Below are positions 53,083-64,000 of a DNA stretch of 64,000 nt, one piece after another (position 1 is the stretch's first letter; the number at the start of each line of letters is the position of its first letter). This DNA is from Thamnidium elegans (taxonomy: Eukaryota > Mucoromycota > Mucoromycetes > Mucorales > Mucoraceae). Location: assembly GCA_025201345.1 (NCBI GenBank), contig JAIXMG010000018.1, positions 620,001 through 684,000 of the forward strand, in the 5' to 3' direction. Made by a program: the position numbers and the translations under genes. The notes beneath the pieces were generated by a model. It had not been told where the DNA came from, made no database searches, and was given only the letters and a program-made list of their open reading frames with translations.

Positions 53083-56000
53083 GTTAGAGACGATTCGATT
53101 AATAGGAGATATCAAAAAATTCCCACTATCCTATACATGCAATGAAGTATAGGAACAACAGGAACAAGTTCCCACCACGATAAAAATACAATAAAAACAG
53201 AAGGTAGAAACGCAAGGAAAAGAAGAAAGGCTGAAGTTACTCATAAGATAACAGAATGATATGATAAAGCATTCAAAATTAGCGCTCGAAGAAAGAAAAT
53301 AATTTATCATGCGTCAAGACTTGCGTCAACAGATGAAACAACTCAAAGACTAATGGATAAAAGGTCAACGGATACACTCTAATCAAGTCTTGTTCAAAAA
53401 AAAAAGACGAGTTAGAAGAAAAACGAGACGTGCTTCATCAAAAAGTATTTGCTTTGAACAACAAGAAGAAGGAACTAGGAACAGAAATATTATATAAACA
53501 GAAGGTTATACACTTTTATTCATAAATTATCCATCACTTGGAAAAAAAAATAGTCCATTGATTATTTAAAAAATAACAAAAGGGACAGACAGAACGAAGT
53601 GGTAGACACGAGCGATAACAAGATCGGAATAGTTGGTAATATAAGCGGCACAAGCAGTGTAAGGAGTGTAAATGGTGTAAGTGGTGTAAGTGGTGAAAGT
53701 ATATATGCGTAGAAGTATGTCTAACTGTAAACAGCCAACAATACTTCTATGGTCTGCCTTAAAGTTTGATTTGTGTGTATAAGTATGAAAAATTAATAGA
53801 GTATCTTAAGTTACAGCAGTTATTATTGTATACCTTTGCAGGCCATATGTGCATGTATACTTTTAATTTGGCCACCCGAAGTGATACTAGAAGGTCTTGC
53901 TGATGACTGAGCGAAGAATGAGAGGAAGGGGACCAGTAACGTAGAAAGGAGCGTAAATGATTTAGATATCTAATTATAACAGAAAATATGTCTGTATTTA
54001 TAAGAAAAAAAAAGGAGAAGAATAGTGCGGGTCTTTACATAGTCGGCGAATGTTGGACATTTTCTGATAAAGTATATGGAAAGAAACAGTTTTTTTCCTG
54101 TCATTATTTGTCATAAAACGTATTTCAGGAAACATTTACTAATGGTTATTTCTAGTATGTTTATACTTTGTATAAACAAACCGAAATAAAAAAATCTTTT
54201 AAATCGTTATTACCTCTCACATGCTATAAAATGTATTTTAGCAAAATGTTTATTTCTCAGATGTTACAAATATAAACAAGCCACAAAAAAAAAAAAATTC
54301 TTTCAGGATTTAATCGTGGTTATTCACAACTGTCCTATTATTAGACCTGGAAGATATAGATGTTCTCCAGGAGATACGTTGTCAGTCTCTAACTACGATA
54401 GATACCCACTAAATTTCTTATTATTTTATGTTGCTACGTGATAAGGTGATAGCATACAAATTAACCATACTTTCTTATTTTCCGTCAAATAGACAATAGA
54501 TCTTTTTTTAGCTCCACCTTATACTTGTGTTTTTCTTGAAAACATTAAATATTGCATTAGAGTATAGACCTCAGTAGAGTTATTATTTCCATTTTGCTTC
54601 GTCAATCTCATACATATTATTTATCAGAAGAAATTAAAAAATCACGCAAAATTTTGTTTTATCATGAACAGTTGTACAACTCTGTGTAAAAAGTAATCAT
54701 TGGTTTTTATAAATAAATTACATCCTTCAAAATTCGGATTTAAATACACTTGAAAGCCCTTGGTATATTCTAAGTAGAAAAATTGAAAAGAAAAGTAATA
54801 CATGTACTAAGTGGGTACCCTTATCCAAGGAGAATGGGAAATATTGGGCATGACATTTGTTTAAACTTTACAAGCAGTAGTTATGCCCGAAAGATGTACG
54901 GCTGTAAAAAAAACCAATAATGGCCATACCAAGTATTAAGACTTAAATAAAACTTAACACTCACTAATTGTATATTTCGGTAACTTATATCTAAAATTAA
55001 AAGTTATCTGGTTAAAGTTTTATTATCAAGTTTCTTCGAATATTACGAAGCATTAAATCCCATCACCAACATTAAATACCGCAGCACCGTCAGTAATGAT
55101 AATACTCGTGTTGAAGATTCTTATAACCAAACCTGTATTGATGAAAAAAAGGACAAATTCCTTGAAAGCTCTCCTGAAGCAATTGGTTTACCTAAAACCA
55201 CAGCGCTTCATAAAATAATGGCTTTACGGACAAGTAACTCTGGAAAGAAGAAAGTATTAATTCTTTTGTTAAAATGATGAAACAAGCCATCTCTGACAAT
55301 TAACAGAATTATTTAAAACAAAAATAATACAGTTTCGTTGATGGACGAATTTTCTTCTGCGAGATCGTTATTTCAGTACCAAGTAAGACGTTGTTCCACG
55401 AAGGAATATTAGCATTATCATTAATAGGTAGACTAAGCAGCATTTACGCTACGAAAGTAAAGGTTTTCAAACCAAAGCCTTATTAGTACAATTAAAAACA
55501 GAATAGTAACATTTTTAGTATATATTCCGACTTAGAGGCATTCAGACATTATCTAGCAGATGGTAACTTAACGAAACGTATCCGCTTACAATTTCTCCCT
55601 TCTTTTCCTTCTGAACGTTGGTTTTATCGGTATTATCGAGGTCTTCCAGTCGTCAACAAGTTCTCCAAGTATGATTTTACAGTTAGTTGGCTAATTTAGC
55701 GCTTTAACCATGCTGTCAAAAAATACCAAACGAACCTCATTTCAAATGGTCATTGTTAAATCTATTAAAAATTGTTCATATTTTAATAATCACCCTTTTT
55801 ATTTTTAACAATAAAAAAATGTGTCATTTCTATTTTTTATTTACATGTCCTATCACTTGTTACACATTCCAGTTTATATTTTTTCTCTTCTTCCGAAAGA
55901 GCACTTTACAGTCGATGTTACGTTAGAGAATATGGGAACTTTTGGATAATTACATAGCTATCATATTTTTTTCTATTTTATTTTTTTATTTAAAGCTTTA

Positions 56001-57833
56001 AATAAAATAGTTAGATCAGCCCCTTTTTTTATGACGATTAAGTAAATATATATATTGCTCTTCAATACATACAAATTTAGTTAGATAACACTCTTGTTAT
56101 CCCCCTATCTTTTATCTCAAATTAAGTTTTTAGTAAACATATTGTGGCGATTTATATGACAGGACCATAAATCATCCTTTAGAGCTTTTCGAAAGGCATC
56201 AAGAACGGAATCAAATAATTGTAACTAGTTACTTAATGTTAATCCTATGAACACACTGGTAGTCTTTTATTTACGGGTGGTATGACATAGCAACTACGAC
56301 AAACTAGGACTTTATCATTTATGTCAAGATATTTATACTTACAAAAGGATTTTTTGAAGTTAATCTTAACTATTACGCCGACCTTTTAAAAGACGAGTAC
56401 TGGAACGATGAAAGAATAATACATGTGCTACTTATATATTTATCGGGTTAAAATTACGCCAGCTGTCCAATTGCCGAAAAAAAATCTAATTGGTTTACAA
56501 GGTTTAATTTTGTTTCTGTAGCAAAAAAAAAAAGGTTGGCTTCATAGTCCCACAAAATAAAGTAAAAAAAAAAAGTGCTACACAAATAAAAGAGGGAATC
56601 ATTTTTTTATTTAATCTCATTTTATTCGTATAAACAAAACTACATTCATAAAATATGTAACTATAATCTCCATCTTACTTAATCGCGGAAAAAAGATAGG
56701 AGGAAGAAACCAAATAACCTATAAACGTGCTTCTATTATTAAATGTGTATTTGCTGCAATAATTAAATAATATCGTACGCTTAAAATAACATATTACAGG
56801 ATAAAATAGGTATAGTATTGATCTATGAATAAAATGAAATCCCCTTTTTATTTGTCGTAGCCTTTTTTTTCTTTTCATTAGCATTAAAACGAATAGTAAA
56901 AGGAGGCGTATACACACATTTGAAAATGATAGAACTCACCTGACACACGTACATCACTTGCTCATAAAATTTTGCACATCTGTGATTAAGCAATATTACT
57001 CCCATAAAAAAAAGTCTAAAAAAGCCTAATAAAACTGTTTCAAGCCCAATTCGAGGACTCTAAAACAATCATTGGATCAACCAATATCTGTTGTGTTCGT
57101 GACGTATTTTTAGAACGGGAAACAAATGTCAAGGTCCATTTCCAAACATGTACTTTTAATTCTTAATAAAGGTTCAAGTACTACACTTCGGCACCTTAAA
57201 ATAAAATCAAGTTACAAGAGGAACAAAAAGATTAAGTTTTTTCTTACAACGAAAAGCGTATATGTTCATTTTAAGAAATGATGTGTATTTCAAGGTGGAA
57301 CCACTACCGACAAATAATTTCACAGGCTCTTTTTTTTCAGGGCTTTCCTAATAACAAAATCGTCACCCCAGAATAAACTAGTTTATGTTGAAAGAAAAAT
57401 TAGAAGAATTTATAAATAATAAACGTGTTAAGGTTGTCGAGAATCGTTATTTATATATGTGCTGTTTTCACGGGAAATCTAGACCCAATATAAATAATAA
57501 TACAAGTACAAGTTTTTGATATAAATCTATCAGTGTGGCAAAAAGTAATCTAAGCGGGAAGATCACTTTTTTGTGCCAAAGAAAAAACTTTAAAAAGGAT
57601 AGAATGATACACGAGTTTCCTAAAATGTACAGTTCAACTCCTACTGAACATTTTATTTAATTAGATTTGTGTAGCTTTAGCATCATTTCACAAAACTCAA
57701 GCGAGTCTGGTTTTTTTTATTTTAATAACTTAAAGGTCTGTCGGGCCCCTTTTCTTCCTCTCTTCCTCTTTGTATTATTTTAACCAAACTTTCCTTACTT
57801 TTTTCCGTTCATTAATCGAAAAATAAAAATAAA
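53083..57833. other. 4.7-kb gene-poor AT-rich region
   Basis: No supported gene. I see an AGTGGTGTA-type tandem array at about 53655-53695, a Lys/Glu-rich open stretch near 53410 (KDELEEKRDVLHQKVFALNN), and broken frames near 55050-55270 (ESSPEAIGLPKTTALHKIM) and 55540-55700 (FRHYLADGNLTKRIRLQFLP). The last two look like decayed coding DNA of unknown origin. The last few hundred bases are the promoter of the secreted protein gene, with a CT-rich leader (57750-57800). Confidence 0.45.
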
Positions 57834-58464
57834 ATGAAGCTTCTTGCTTGTATCTCCCTTTGCGCACTTGTTATTGCATCTATCATCAATGTTGCTCAAG
57901 CCTTCGAACTTCAAGGACGCGGGTTAGCCACCATGATGAATTTTAGCAATTCTACTGAAAGTCTCGAAAAGCGTGGAGGTCGTGGTACATGGTAAATACT
58001 TTAACCAATATATATATATATATATATATATATTTTCTAACGTTCTAATAGGTACTCCGGAAATGATTTGAAAAACGCTGCCTGTTATGGCCGTAACGGT
58101 CTTCCTGGTTACTCTGCTTCAGTCAACAGTATGATTGGTGCTATGGTAACGTTATGTTATAGATATGAGTATATCTTTTTTTTTGTGATCAATATTTAAC
58201 AATCTTATTTTTTATCAGGCCATGAAGAAATTTGAAAACTGTTACAGATGTATGAAGATCACTAACAACAAGAACAAGAAGAAGTCTGTTGTTGTCAAGA
58301 TTGTCGATAAGTGCGCAGGTTGTGTCGTCAACAAGGCAATTGATTTAACTCCTGCTGCCTTCAAGAAGCTTGCCACTCTTAACGATGGTGTTGTTGATAT
58401 TTCTTGGAAGGTTGTTTCTTGTCCCAAGTCTATTCAACCTAAGATGGGTCCCAAGAAGAAGTAA
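57834..58464 (+). CDS. Secreted RlpA/expansin-like double-psi beta-barrel protein
   Basis: Exons 57834-57991, 58052-58145 and 58219-58464 encode 165 aa. A clear signal peptide (LLACISLCALVIASIINVAQA) is followed by a short pro-like region ending in a KR dibasic site (SLEKRGG), which suggests Kex2-type processing. Then comes a single RlpA-like double-psi beta-barrel: GRGTWYS, NDLKNAACYGRNGLPG, then VVKIVDKCAGCVV, where the D of VDKCAGC is the conserved acidic residue, and IDLTPAAFKKLA. Four Cys probably pair. Such proteins are secreted by fungi and act on or bind cell-wall polysaccharides; an enzymatic role is unproven. The C-terminus is Lys-rich. Intron 1 contains a (TA)n run. Confidence 0.88.
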
Positions 58465-58969
58465 AAAGAGAAACCTAAACTCTGTTTTACTAACCAATTT
58501 GCATTCTTTTTCCCTCCCTCTTTTTTAATACCTTTTTCACCTGTAGTTTATTAAACACACTTTTTTTTTCTAAAAAAAAGGGCATATGTTCTCAATCCAT
58601 TTGTACTTATTTTTTTTTTCATTTTATTAAAAATGAAGTCTTAGATGAAATTAAAAAATATAAAGAAAAACACATTTCCTTTCTTTCGTTTTAAACATAC
58701 ATACATATATATTTTAAACATGTAACAAATAGGTCTTTTTTTTTGAATATATAAAACATAAAGCAAAACATGTCATTTCGATACAACCCCGCTATACCCA
58801 TAAAAAAATATTTACAGAATTTCGCATATTTTTCTTTGTTACTTTTCACCTTTCTGCTACTCGTAAGAAACTTATCGAAAAAATACATTGATGTATTAGT
58901 TATTCGTTATACTGGCTATTTATTTTATATAAGTGAGAGTTTCTTTTTTTAAAAAAAAATTAAACTGTT
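58465..58969. other. Intergenic DNA between convergent genes
   Basis: 3' ends of the beta-barrel gene (+) and of Atp19 (-). AT-rich with poly-T and poly-A; no gene recognised. Confidence 0.45.
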
Positions 58970-59295
58970 TTAGTTCTTCTTCTCGTCAGCTTCGGCCTTG
59001 GCAAGGAATTCACGAATGAAAGCTTCTTCATCAGAAGAGCTGGCTTGGATAGGAGGAGTGGCAGCTTGAGGAGCCTTAGGCTTCAAGATGGCAGCAGCAC
59101 CAGCGGCAGCATAAGCACCAATGAAGAACATGGAGATCTATTCAGAAAAATAAATAATGTTAATGAAAGTTTTTTTATACATATTTTTTTAAATGCAACT
59201 TCGATTTAAACACTTTTTCTCGCCACTATATTGTTGTTCTATTTTACCTTGTAGTTGGGAATAACTTTACCGGCAATAGTGTATGATCCAGCCAT
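58970..59295 (-). CDS. ATP19: ATP synthase subunit k, mitochondrial
   Basis: Two exons, 59248-59295 and 58970-59137, encode 71 aa: AGSYTIAGKVIPNYK, then one membrane segment (ISMFFIGAYAAAGAAAIL), a Pro/Ala-rich linker and an acidic tail ending in SDEEAFIREFLAKAEADEKK. Start, size (yeast Atp19 is 68 aa), AGK-IP motif before the membrane helix and the conserved EE-FI-xFL end all fit Atp19. This small subunit sits in the inner mitochondrial membrane at the dimer interface of F1Fo ATP synthase. The sequence is too short for heavy domain evidence, but the pattern is distinctive. Confidence 0.85.
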
Positions 59296-60614
59296 TTTGA
59301 ATTATTTATTTTTTTGGTGAAAAAAGAAAAGTGGGGAAGCTTGAAAAAAATAAAATATAATGATAAAATCACCAGGGGAAAATTTTCGCCAAAAATTATC
59401 TGTACGTCATCAATTTTAGATTAATAACCAATTATGATTGGCACATATTCAGTCTAAACATGGATCTCAGTTGTCTGGCAATAATGACCATTTGTTTACT
59501 TGTATGGCACATAAAATGGTGTAATAAAATGGATGATGCTTTACCGAGAATTTATATGCACATACCAGGCCATGGGTTGTTATGTGACTACGCCAACTTA
59601 AGAAATAAAATAAAATAACTACTAGGGAACTCGTATAGTGGGATAACCTGTTGTGTATGAAACAAAAAGAGCCTAATAATAAAATATGGTAAAAATAATA
59701 ACGAGTTGCATGTTTGAAGTTTCAGTAGCGTCTGCTCAGAATACATAGAGTTGATTAGCTACTTTTTATCTCGTTCAAGAACCTTTTTATTACCCGCGCG
59801 CAATTGACACCAATAAGGAAATATATAAGTGCTGTACTTAATTCTGGTAGTTACTAGGCAATCAAGTAGTCGCTAAGCTTAAAAGCTGTAGATAAAAAAA
59901 TCTTTCCTGGCTGTTCCTTGTCAGCGATATAGATGGATAGACATAATCAAGTGCTCGTTTATTTGGATTTTGGGTTTTGAAGAACATTAGCGTCTTGACA
60001 AATATGACTCAAATACAAATAAACAAAATGTATACTCGTCCGTAATACTACTTAAGATCAATAAGTTACTGCTGTATGTATAATTTCAAATTAGGGTGAT
60101 TTATTTTCTTTAAAATCTGTATTAATTTATATTCTCATCCTTCTACTGATTGATATATAGCTCAATACCTAAGATATAATTCAAACAAAGTTCTCGCGAA
60201 AAATATATCTTGAAAAGGAATACGTATGTGCGACCAAGTCATTATATGGAATACTTTTAGAGAAAAAAAAAAAGAACTGCTTTTTAAGCTAAAATACGAA
60301 CGAATACTCTTTTTTTTCCTAAAAAAAAAAGATACCAAGTTATGAAATAAAAACGTTTCAATTTATACATACAAAAAGCTGTACTCAAAAACAAAATCAT
60401 TAAATTCTTTTTCTACATCGATAGTGCACACGTAAAGATCCGTAAAAATGGTCACATATTTTTTAGCTGCGTTTTGGGGTTGTTTTAACCGACTTATCCT
60501 GGGTTTTCCAGCTAATAAAAAAAAATATTTTTTTATTTTATTTGCCTCTCTTTTTCCACTCTTCTCTTTTTTCCCCCTTTTTACACCTTCTGTATCAGAA
60601 ATATTAGATAGACT
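59296..60614. other. Intergenic DNA between Atp19 and PDH E2
   Basis: Divergent promoter region of two mitochondrial protein genes, 1.3 kb, AT-rich. A CT-rich leader (60540-60590) precedes the E2 start. No other feature recognised. Confidence 0.4.
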
Positions 60615-62604
60615 ATGTCCGCTGCTATTAGACGTCAAGTTATGAGAGGTATTACCTCCACTGCTCGTATCACAGCTGCTAGAACTACCCCTGTTCTTGC
60701 CAAGCACGCTTCTGTACGCACCTTCGCTTCCACTTGGTAATAATAATAATAATAATAATATTCTCGAGATTCACAGTACAGATTCCCAAGTTAACTTCTC
60801 TTTTTTAATAAAAAAAATATTCATCTTAGTGCTCCCAAGTTTATTGCTCTCCGTACTTTAGCTAACCAAGTCTCTGCTAAGGACTCTAGACTTTATAGCT
60901 CTGCTGGTAAAGAAAAAAAAACAAACAAACTTACCTGCACTCGTTTTAAAACTGTATTTCATAGCTTTCCCTACTCATAATGTCATTTCTATGCCTGCTT
61001 TATCTCCTACGTAAGTTGAATGGTTAATTACTATGATTGCACTGGTTTCTTATATGTATTTTTTCTTAGTATGACTGCTGGTGGTATTGGTGTTTGGAAT
61101 AAGAAGGTTGGTGATGAAATTCAACCTGGTGATGTTTTAGTAGAAATTGAGACCGATAAGGCTCAAATGGATTTTGAATGTCAAGAGGAAGGTTTCCTTG
61201 CCAAGGTCTTAGTTGACAGTGGTGCTAAGGATATCGCCGTTGGTCAGGTAAATATCAACTTTTTTTAAAAAAAAATACACTAAGACAAAAAAAAAAAAAA
61301 AAAGAGGCTGTCCGGATTAAAATGGGAATATAGCAAGATAGAAGGGAGAAAAAGCATACACAGTTTGTCTAACATTCTTTTTTTCGTTTTATTTAGCCCA
61401 TTGCCATCTTTGTTGAAGATGCTGCTGATATTGCCGCTTTCGAAAACTTCTCTGCTGCTGATATTGCTGGTGATGCTCCTGCTCCTGTTGCTGCTGAGCC
61501 TGCAAAGGAAGAGACCAAGTCTGAGACTCCTACTCCCGCTGTTGAATCTAAGTCCGAAGTTACTCCTTCTCACGGTGGTCGTGTCTTAGCCAGTCCTCTT
61601 GCCAGAGTAAGTTTAAAGTAAGAAGGGTTAAATTCATGTATTAATTTAAAAATAGAAAATTGCCGATGAACGTGGTCTTGACATTTCTCTTGTTAAGGGT
61701 TCCGCTCACGGTGGTGTCATCACCAAGGATGACGTTGAAAGCTACAAGGGTAAGCATATCTCATTTATAAGAAGACAAAAAAAAGAGAACTAAATCATAA
61801 CTATTATTTATAGCTCCTGCTGCTCCTGCTGCTGCTGCTCCTTCCGCTGCCGCCGCTGCTGCTCCTGCTCAAATTCCCGCTGCTTATGCTCCCCAAGGTG
61901 TTTCTGGAGCTGCATACACTGATATCCCTACCACCAGCATGAGAAAGATCATTGCTTCTCGTTTGACCGAGTCCAAGCAAACTGTTCCCCACTACTACTT
62001 GACCGTTGAGATCAACATGGATAAGACCAACAAGTTGCGTGAAGTTCTCAACAAGTCTGCCGAAGGAAAATATAAGCTCTCTGTTAATGATTTCGTTATC
62101 AAGGCCTCTGCTCTTTCTCTCAAGCAAGTTCCTGAAGTTAACGCTGCCTGGCAAGGAGATTTCATCAGACAATACAACTCTGCTGATATTTGTGTTGCTG
62201 TCGCTACACCTACTGGTTTGATTACACCCATTGTTACCTCTGCTGAAGGTAAGGGTTTGTCTACCATTTCTTCTCAAGTCAAGGATTTAGCTACTCGTGC
62301 TCGTGACGGTAAACTCTCTCCTGCTGAATACCAAGGTGGATCTTTCACTATCTCCAATTTGGGTATGTTTGGTATCAACAACTTCACTGCTATTATCAAC
62401 CCTCCTCAATCTTGTATTTTGGCTGTTGGTGGAGCTCAACAAAAGGTTGTTCCTGATGAGACTACCGAGAGTGGTTTCGCTGTTCGCAATGTTATGGAAG
62501 TTACCTTGAGTGCTGATCACCGTGTTGTTGATGGTGCTGTTGGTGCTACTTGGTTGCAAGCCTTCAAGGGTTTCATGGAGAACCCTCTCAAGATGATGTT
62601 GTAA
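60615..62604 (+). CDS. Dihydrolipoamide acetyltransferase, E2 of pyruvate dehydrogenase
   Basis: Seven exons (60615-60736, 60830-60906, 60965-61010, 61070-61247, 61397-61606, 61656-61749, 61814-62604) give 505 aa. An Arg/Ser/Ala-rich mitochondrial presequence leads into one lipoyl domain with the lipoylated Lys112 in [11 protein letters not shown]. An Ala/Pro linker follows, then a peripheral-subunit-binding domain ([20 protein letters not shown]), a second Ala/Pro-rich linker, and the acyltransferase core with [14 protein letters not shown] and the active site [10 protein letters not shown] (His478). It transfers acetyl groups from pyruvate decarboxylation to CoA in the matrix and forms the core of the complex. 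The single lipoyl domain is normal for fungi. Everything is intact. Confidence 0.95.
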
Positions 62605-63771
62605 ATAGATATATATAAATTCCCATAAGGAAAAAGAAAGAGTGCATTAAAAAAAGAAGAAACATTTTAAAAGAAATAAAAATATTGTTAATATGCCACT
62701 CTTTTTTTATTATTTATATATAAAAGCAACACATAATCATATGCACACCTATACACTCGCACCTCTATTCATTTCTTTATTTAATACTACATTTCCCTTT
62801 TTAATCATATAAAAAAATAAAGTTGAACTTGTTTATAATTCTTTCGAAGTTCTTTTTCTTTTCTTTTCTTTGGAGATTGAATTGAATAAACAACCATGCC
62901 TTTGAGGTCTGCTTCTGTTGTACTTAATCTGTTGTGTTCCTATTTGCAGTAGGTTTCCATGAGTGAAAGTTTATTCACCGCTCACGAGATGTTTATGAGC
63001 TTACTTATTGATATAAAAAAAAAGGATCGTCCAGTTTATTTCAAGACTATGTTAGTGCATCATGTAATTGACCCCGTTCAACGTCTATCGTCCCCTTATA
63101 TTCGTATTTTCTGAATAAAAAATGTTGGTCCTGATTCAATAAAAACCGCGTGGTTTTATTCATATGTTTTAAACCTTCAAGTATTTCTTAGATACATACG
63201 TTTTGAGGGTAAAATGTGAAAACTCAGGCTTTTTTACAGCATATCAGGAGAAATAATTGACATGCTCTCTGTATTAAAACAGTGGTATGGTTTACTTTGT
63301 AGTATAAATAATAATGGGAATACGATGCAGGACAGCAAATTATTAGCTGTGTCATAAACACATAAATTAAACAATCTATCTGCTTATTGACGTAGAGACT
63401 ATCCTTATTTTAATCTGATCTGTTTTTTTCACCTTACAAGCTAAACAGGTTTTTTTTTATATTCTTTTACGCAATCAGTTGCAGCGCCCCAGCAATCATC
63501 TAAGATGATCCATATAACAAACTGTACTCACATAGTGCTGGATCTTAATTTTTCCGCCCATGATTTTATCAACCTTGTTTTATTCTTTTCTCTCTCTCTC
63601 TTTCTTCTCTTTTTTTCTTCTCTTTTTTTCTCATTCTCATTTAACGATCTTTTTTTTTTTTTTACAGCTAGACTTAAGAATCAACATTATTCTCTAAGCC
63701 ATCACTTGTAAAAAAAAAAAAGAAAGGAAAAAGAGAGGAAACAACACCAAAAAACAACAACAATAATAATA
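62605..63771. other. Intergenic DNA between E2 and the last gene
   Basis: E2 3' UTR, then AT-rich DNA; a TC-rich tract (63585-63665) ending in TTTTTACAG suggests a 5' leader intron or promoter of the next gene. No other gene recognised. Confidence 0.4.
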
Positions 63772-64000
63772 ATGAACATGAATTGCGATTCGCAACCACT
63801 TACGGATCTACCTTCCAAAGTAACCTTATCGGAAACTTCTACAATAGGGACTGGAGGTGGAGATGCGGTAAATATGCTATTAGCAAAATTAGATGAAGGA
63901 ACTCAAACCATCATCAATTTACGCTCTATTTTAACGTTAAAGACAGCCGAATTAAATGAATTATTGGCTCAATTGGAATTAACACATCAAGCCATTACGA
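63772..64000 (+). CDS. 5' end of an unknown gene, cut by the window edge
   Basis: ATG after an A-rich CAACAATAATAAT leader, open for 76 codons to the edge. The sequence is NMNCDSQPLTDLPSKV, then LLAKLDEGTQTIINLRSIL and LTLKTAELNELLAQLELTHQ. It is probably a helical, coiled-coil-forming N-terminus. No family recognised. The codon pattern is like that of the neighbouring host genes, so it is probably real. Confidence 0.6.
   Translation, partial: MNMNCDSQPLTDLPSKVTLSETSTIGTGGGDAVNMLLAKLDEGTQTIINLRSILTLKTAELNELLAQLELTHQAIT

Noticed and set aside
58770..58952. 60-codon frame between the beta-barrel gene and Atp19
   Set aside because: Non-coding composition in the 3' overlap of two convergent genes, with no domain and no splice support.

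Overview
The window looks like nuclear DNA of an early-diverging filamentous fungus, most likely a Mucoromycota/Mucorales species. The reasons are a very AT-rich background, short GT-AG introns of about 50-110 nt, AT-rich intergenic DNA with long A/T runs, host genes of fungal type (vacuolar-type subtilase, Atp19, GUCT-domain DEAD helicase, pyruvate dehydrogenase E2, SNAPc subunit), and mobile elements typical of these genomes. The lineage is inferred from gene content; no rRNA marker is present.

Left part (1-39.7 kb): nested mobile elements. A frameshifted Tc1-type element runs off the left edge. A ~480-bp tandem duplication with a conserved Lys-rich reading frame and a tRNA-Gln(UUG) gene follow. 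Gypsy-1 (3034-16549, + strand, 182-bp LTRs) carries four LTR insertions; the last of these (LTR-D) is itself split by a 7.0-kb CACTA element (CACTA-1, 7573-14599). Most of these insertions can be placed to the base by their target-site duplications, and removing them restores the Gypsy-1 reading frame. Gypsy-2 (16575-21128, - strand) then abuts a second copy of the same CACTA family (CACTA-2, 21129-27893). Beyond it is not the rest of Gypsy-2 but the 5' half of an unrelated element, Gypsy-3 (27894-32557, - strand), whose gag is split by two non-autonomous CACTA elements (1328 bp and 149 bp). A 5'-truncated LINE, an inverted second copy of the 1.33-kb CACTA derivative, and wrecked pieces of a Mutator-like transposase joined to OTU protease sequence complete the region.

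The main discovery is the CACTA family. Both copies have CACTA termini (terminal CACTAAGGCGAG) and two divergently transcribed genes: an eight-exon tnp2/Plavaka-like transposase of about 950 aa on the + strand, and a three-exon accessory protein of about 288 aa on the - strand that I cannot assign to any family. Exon structure and TATA-like boxes are conserved, but the two copies carry different subterminal repeat motifs (ATCGAT/AGCGAT against ATCATCAGTG). This fits a two-component system like En/Spm in which element-encoded proteins recognise subterminal repeats. Each transposase copy is broken by one extra A, at a different position.

Right part (40-64 kb): ordinary gene territory. In order: DDX21-like RNA helicase (-), subtilisin-type protease (-), SNAPC1/SNAP43-like transcription factor subunit (-), CsbD-tailed hydrophilic stress-type protein (-), a decayed LINE and a gene-poor AT-rich stretch, a secreted RlpA/expansin-like double-psi beta-barrel protein (+), ATP synthase subunit k (-), pyruvate dehydrogenase E2 (+), and the 5' end of an unknown gene (+). 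No operon-like logic is expected; the genes are independently transcribed. Two are mitochondrial (Atp19, PDH E2).
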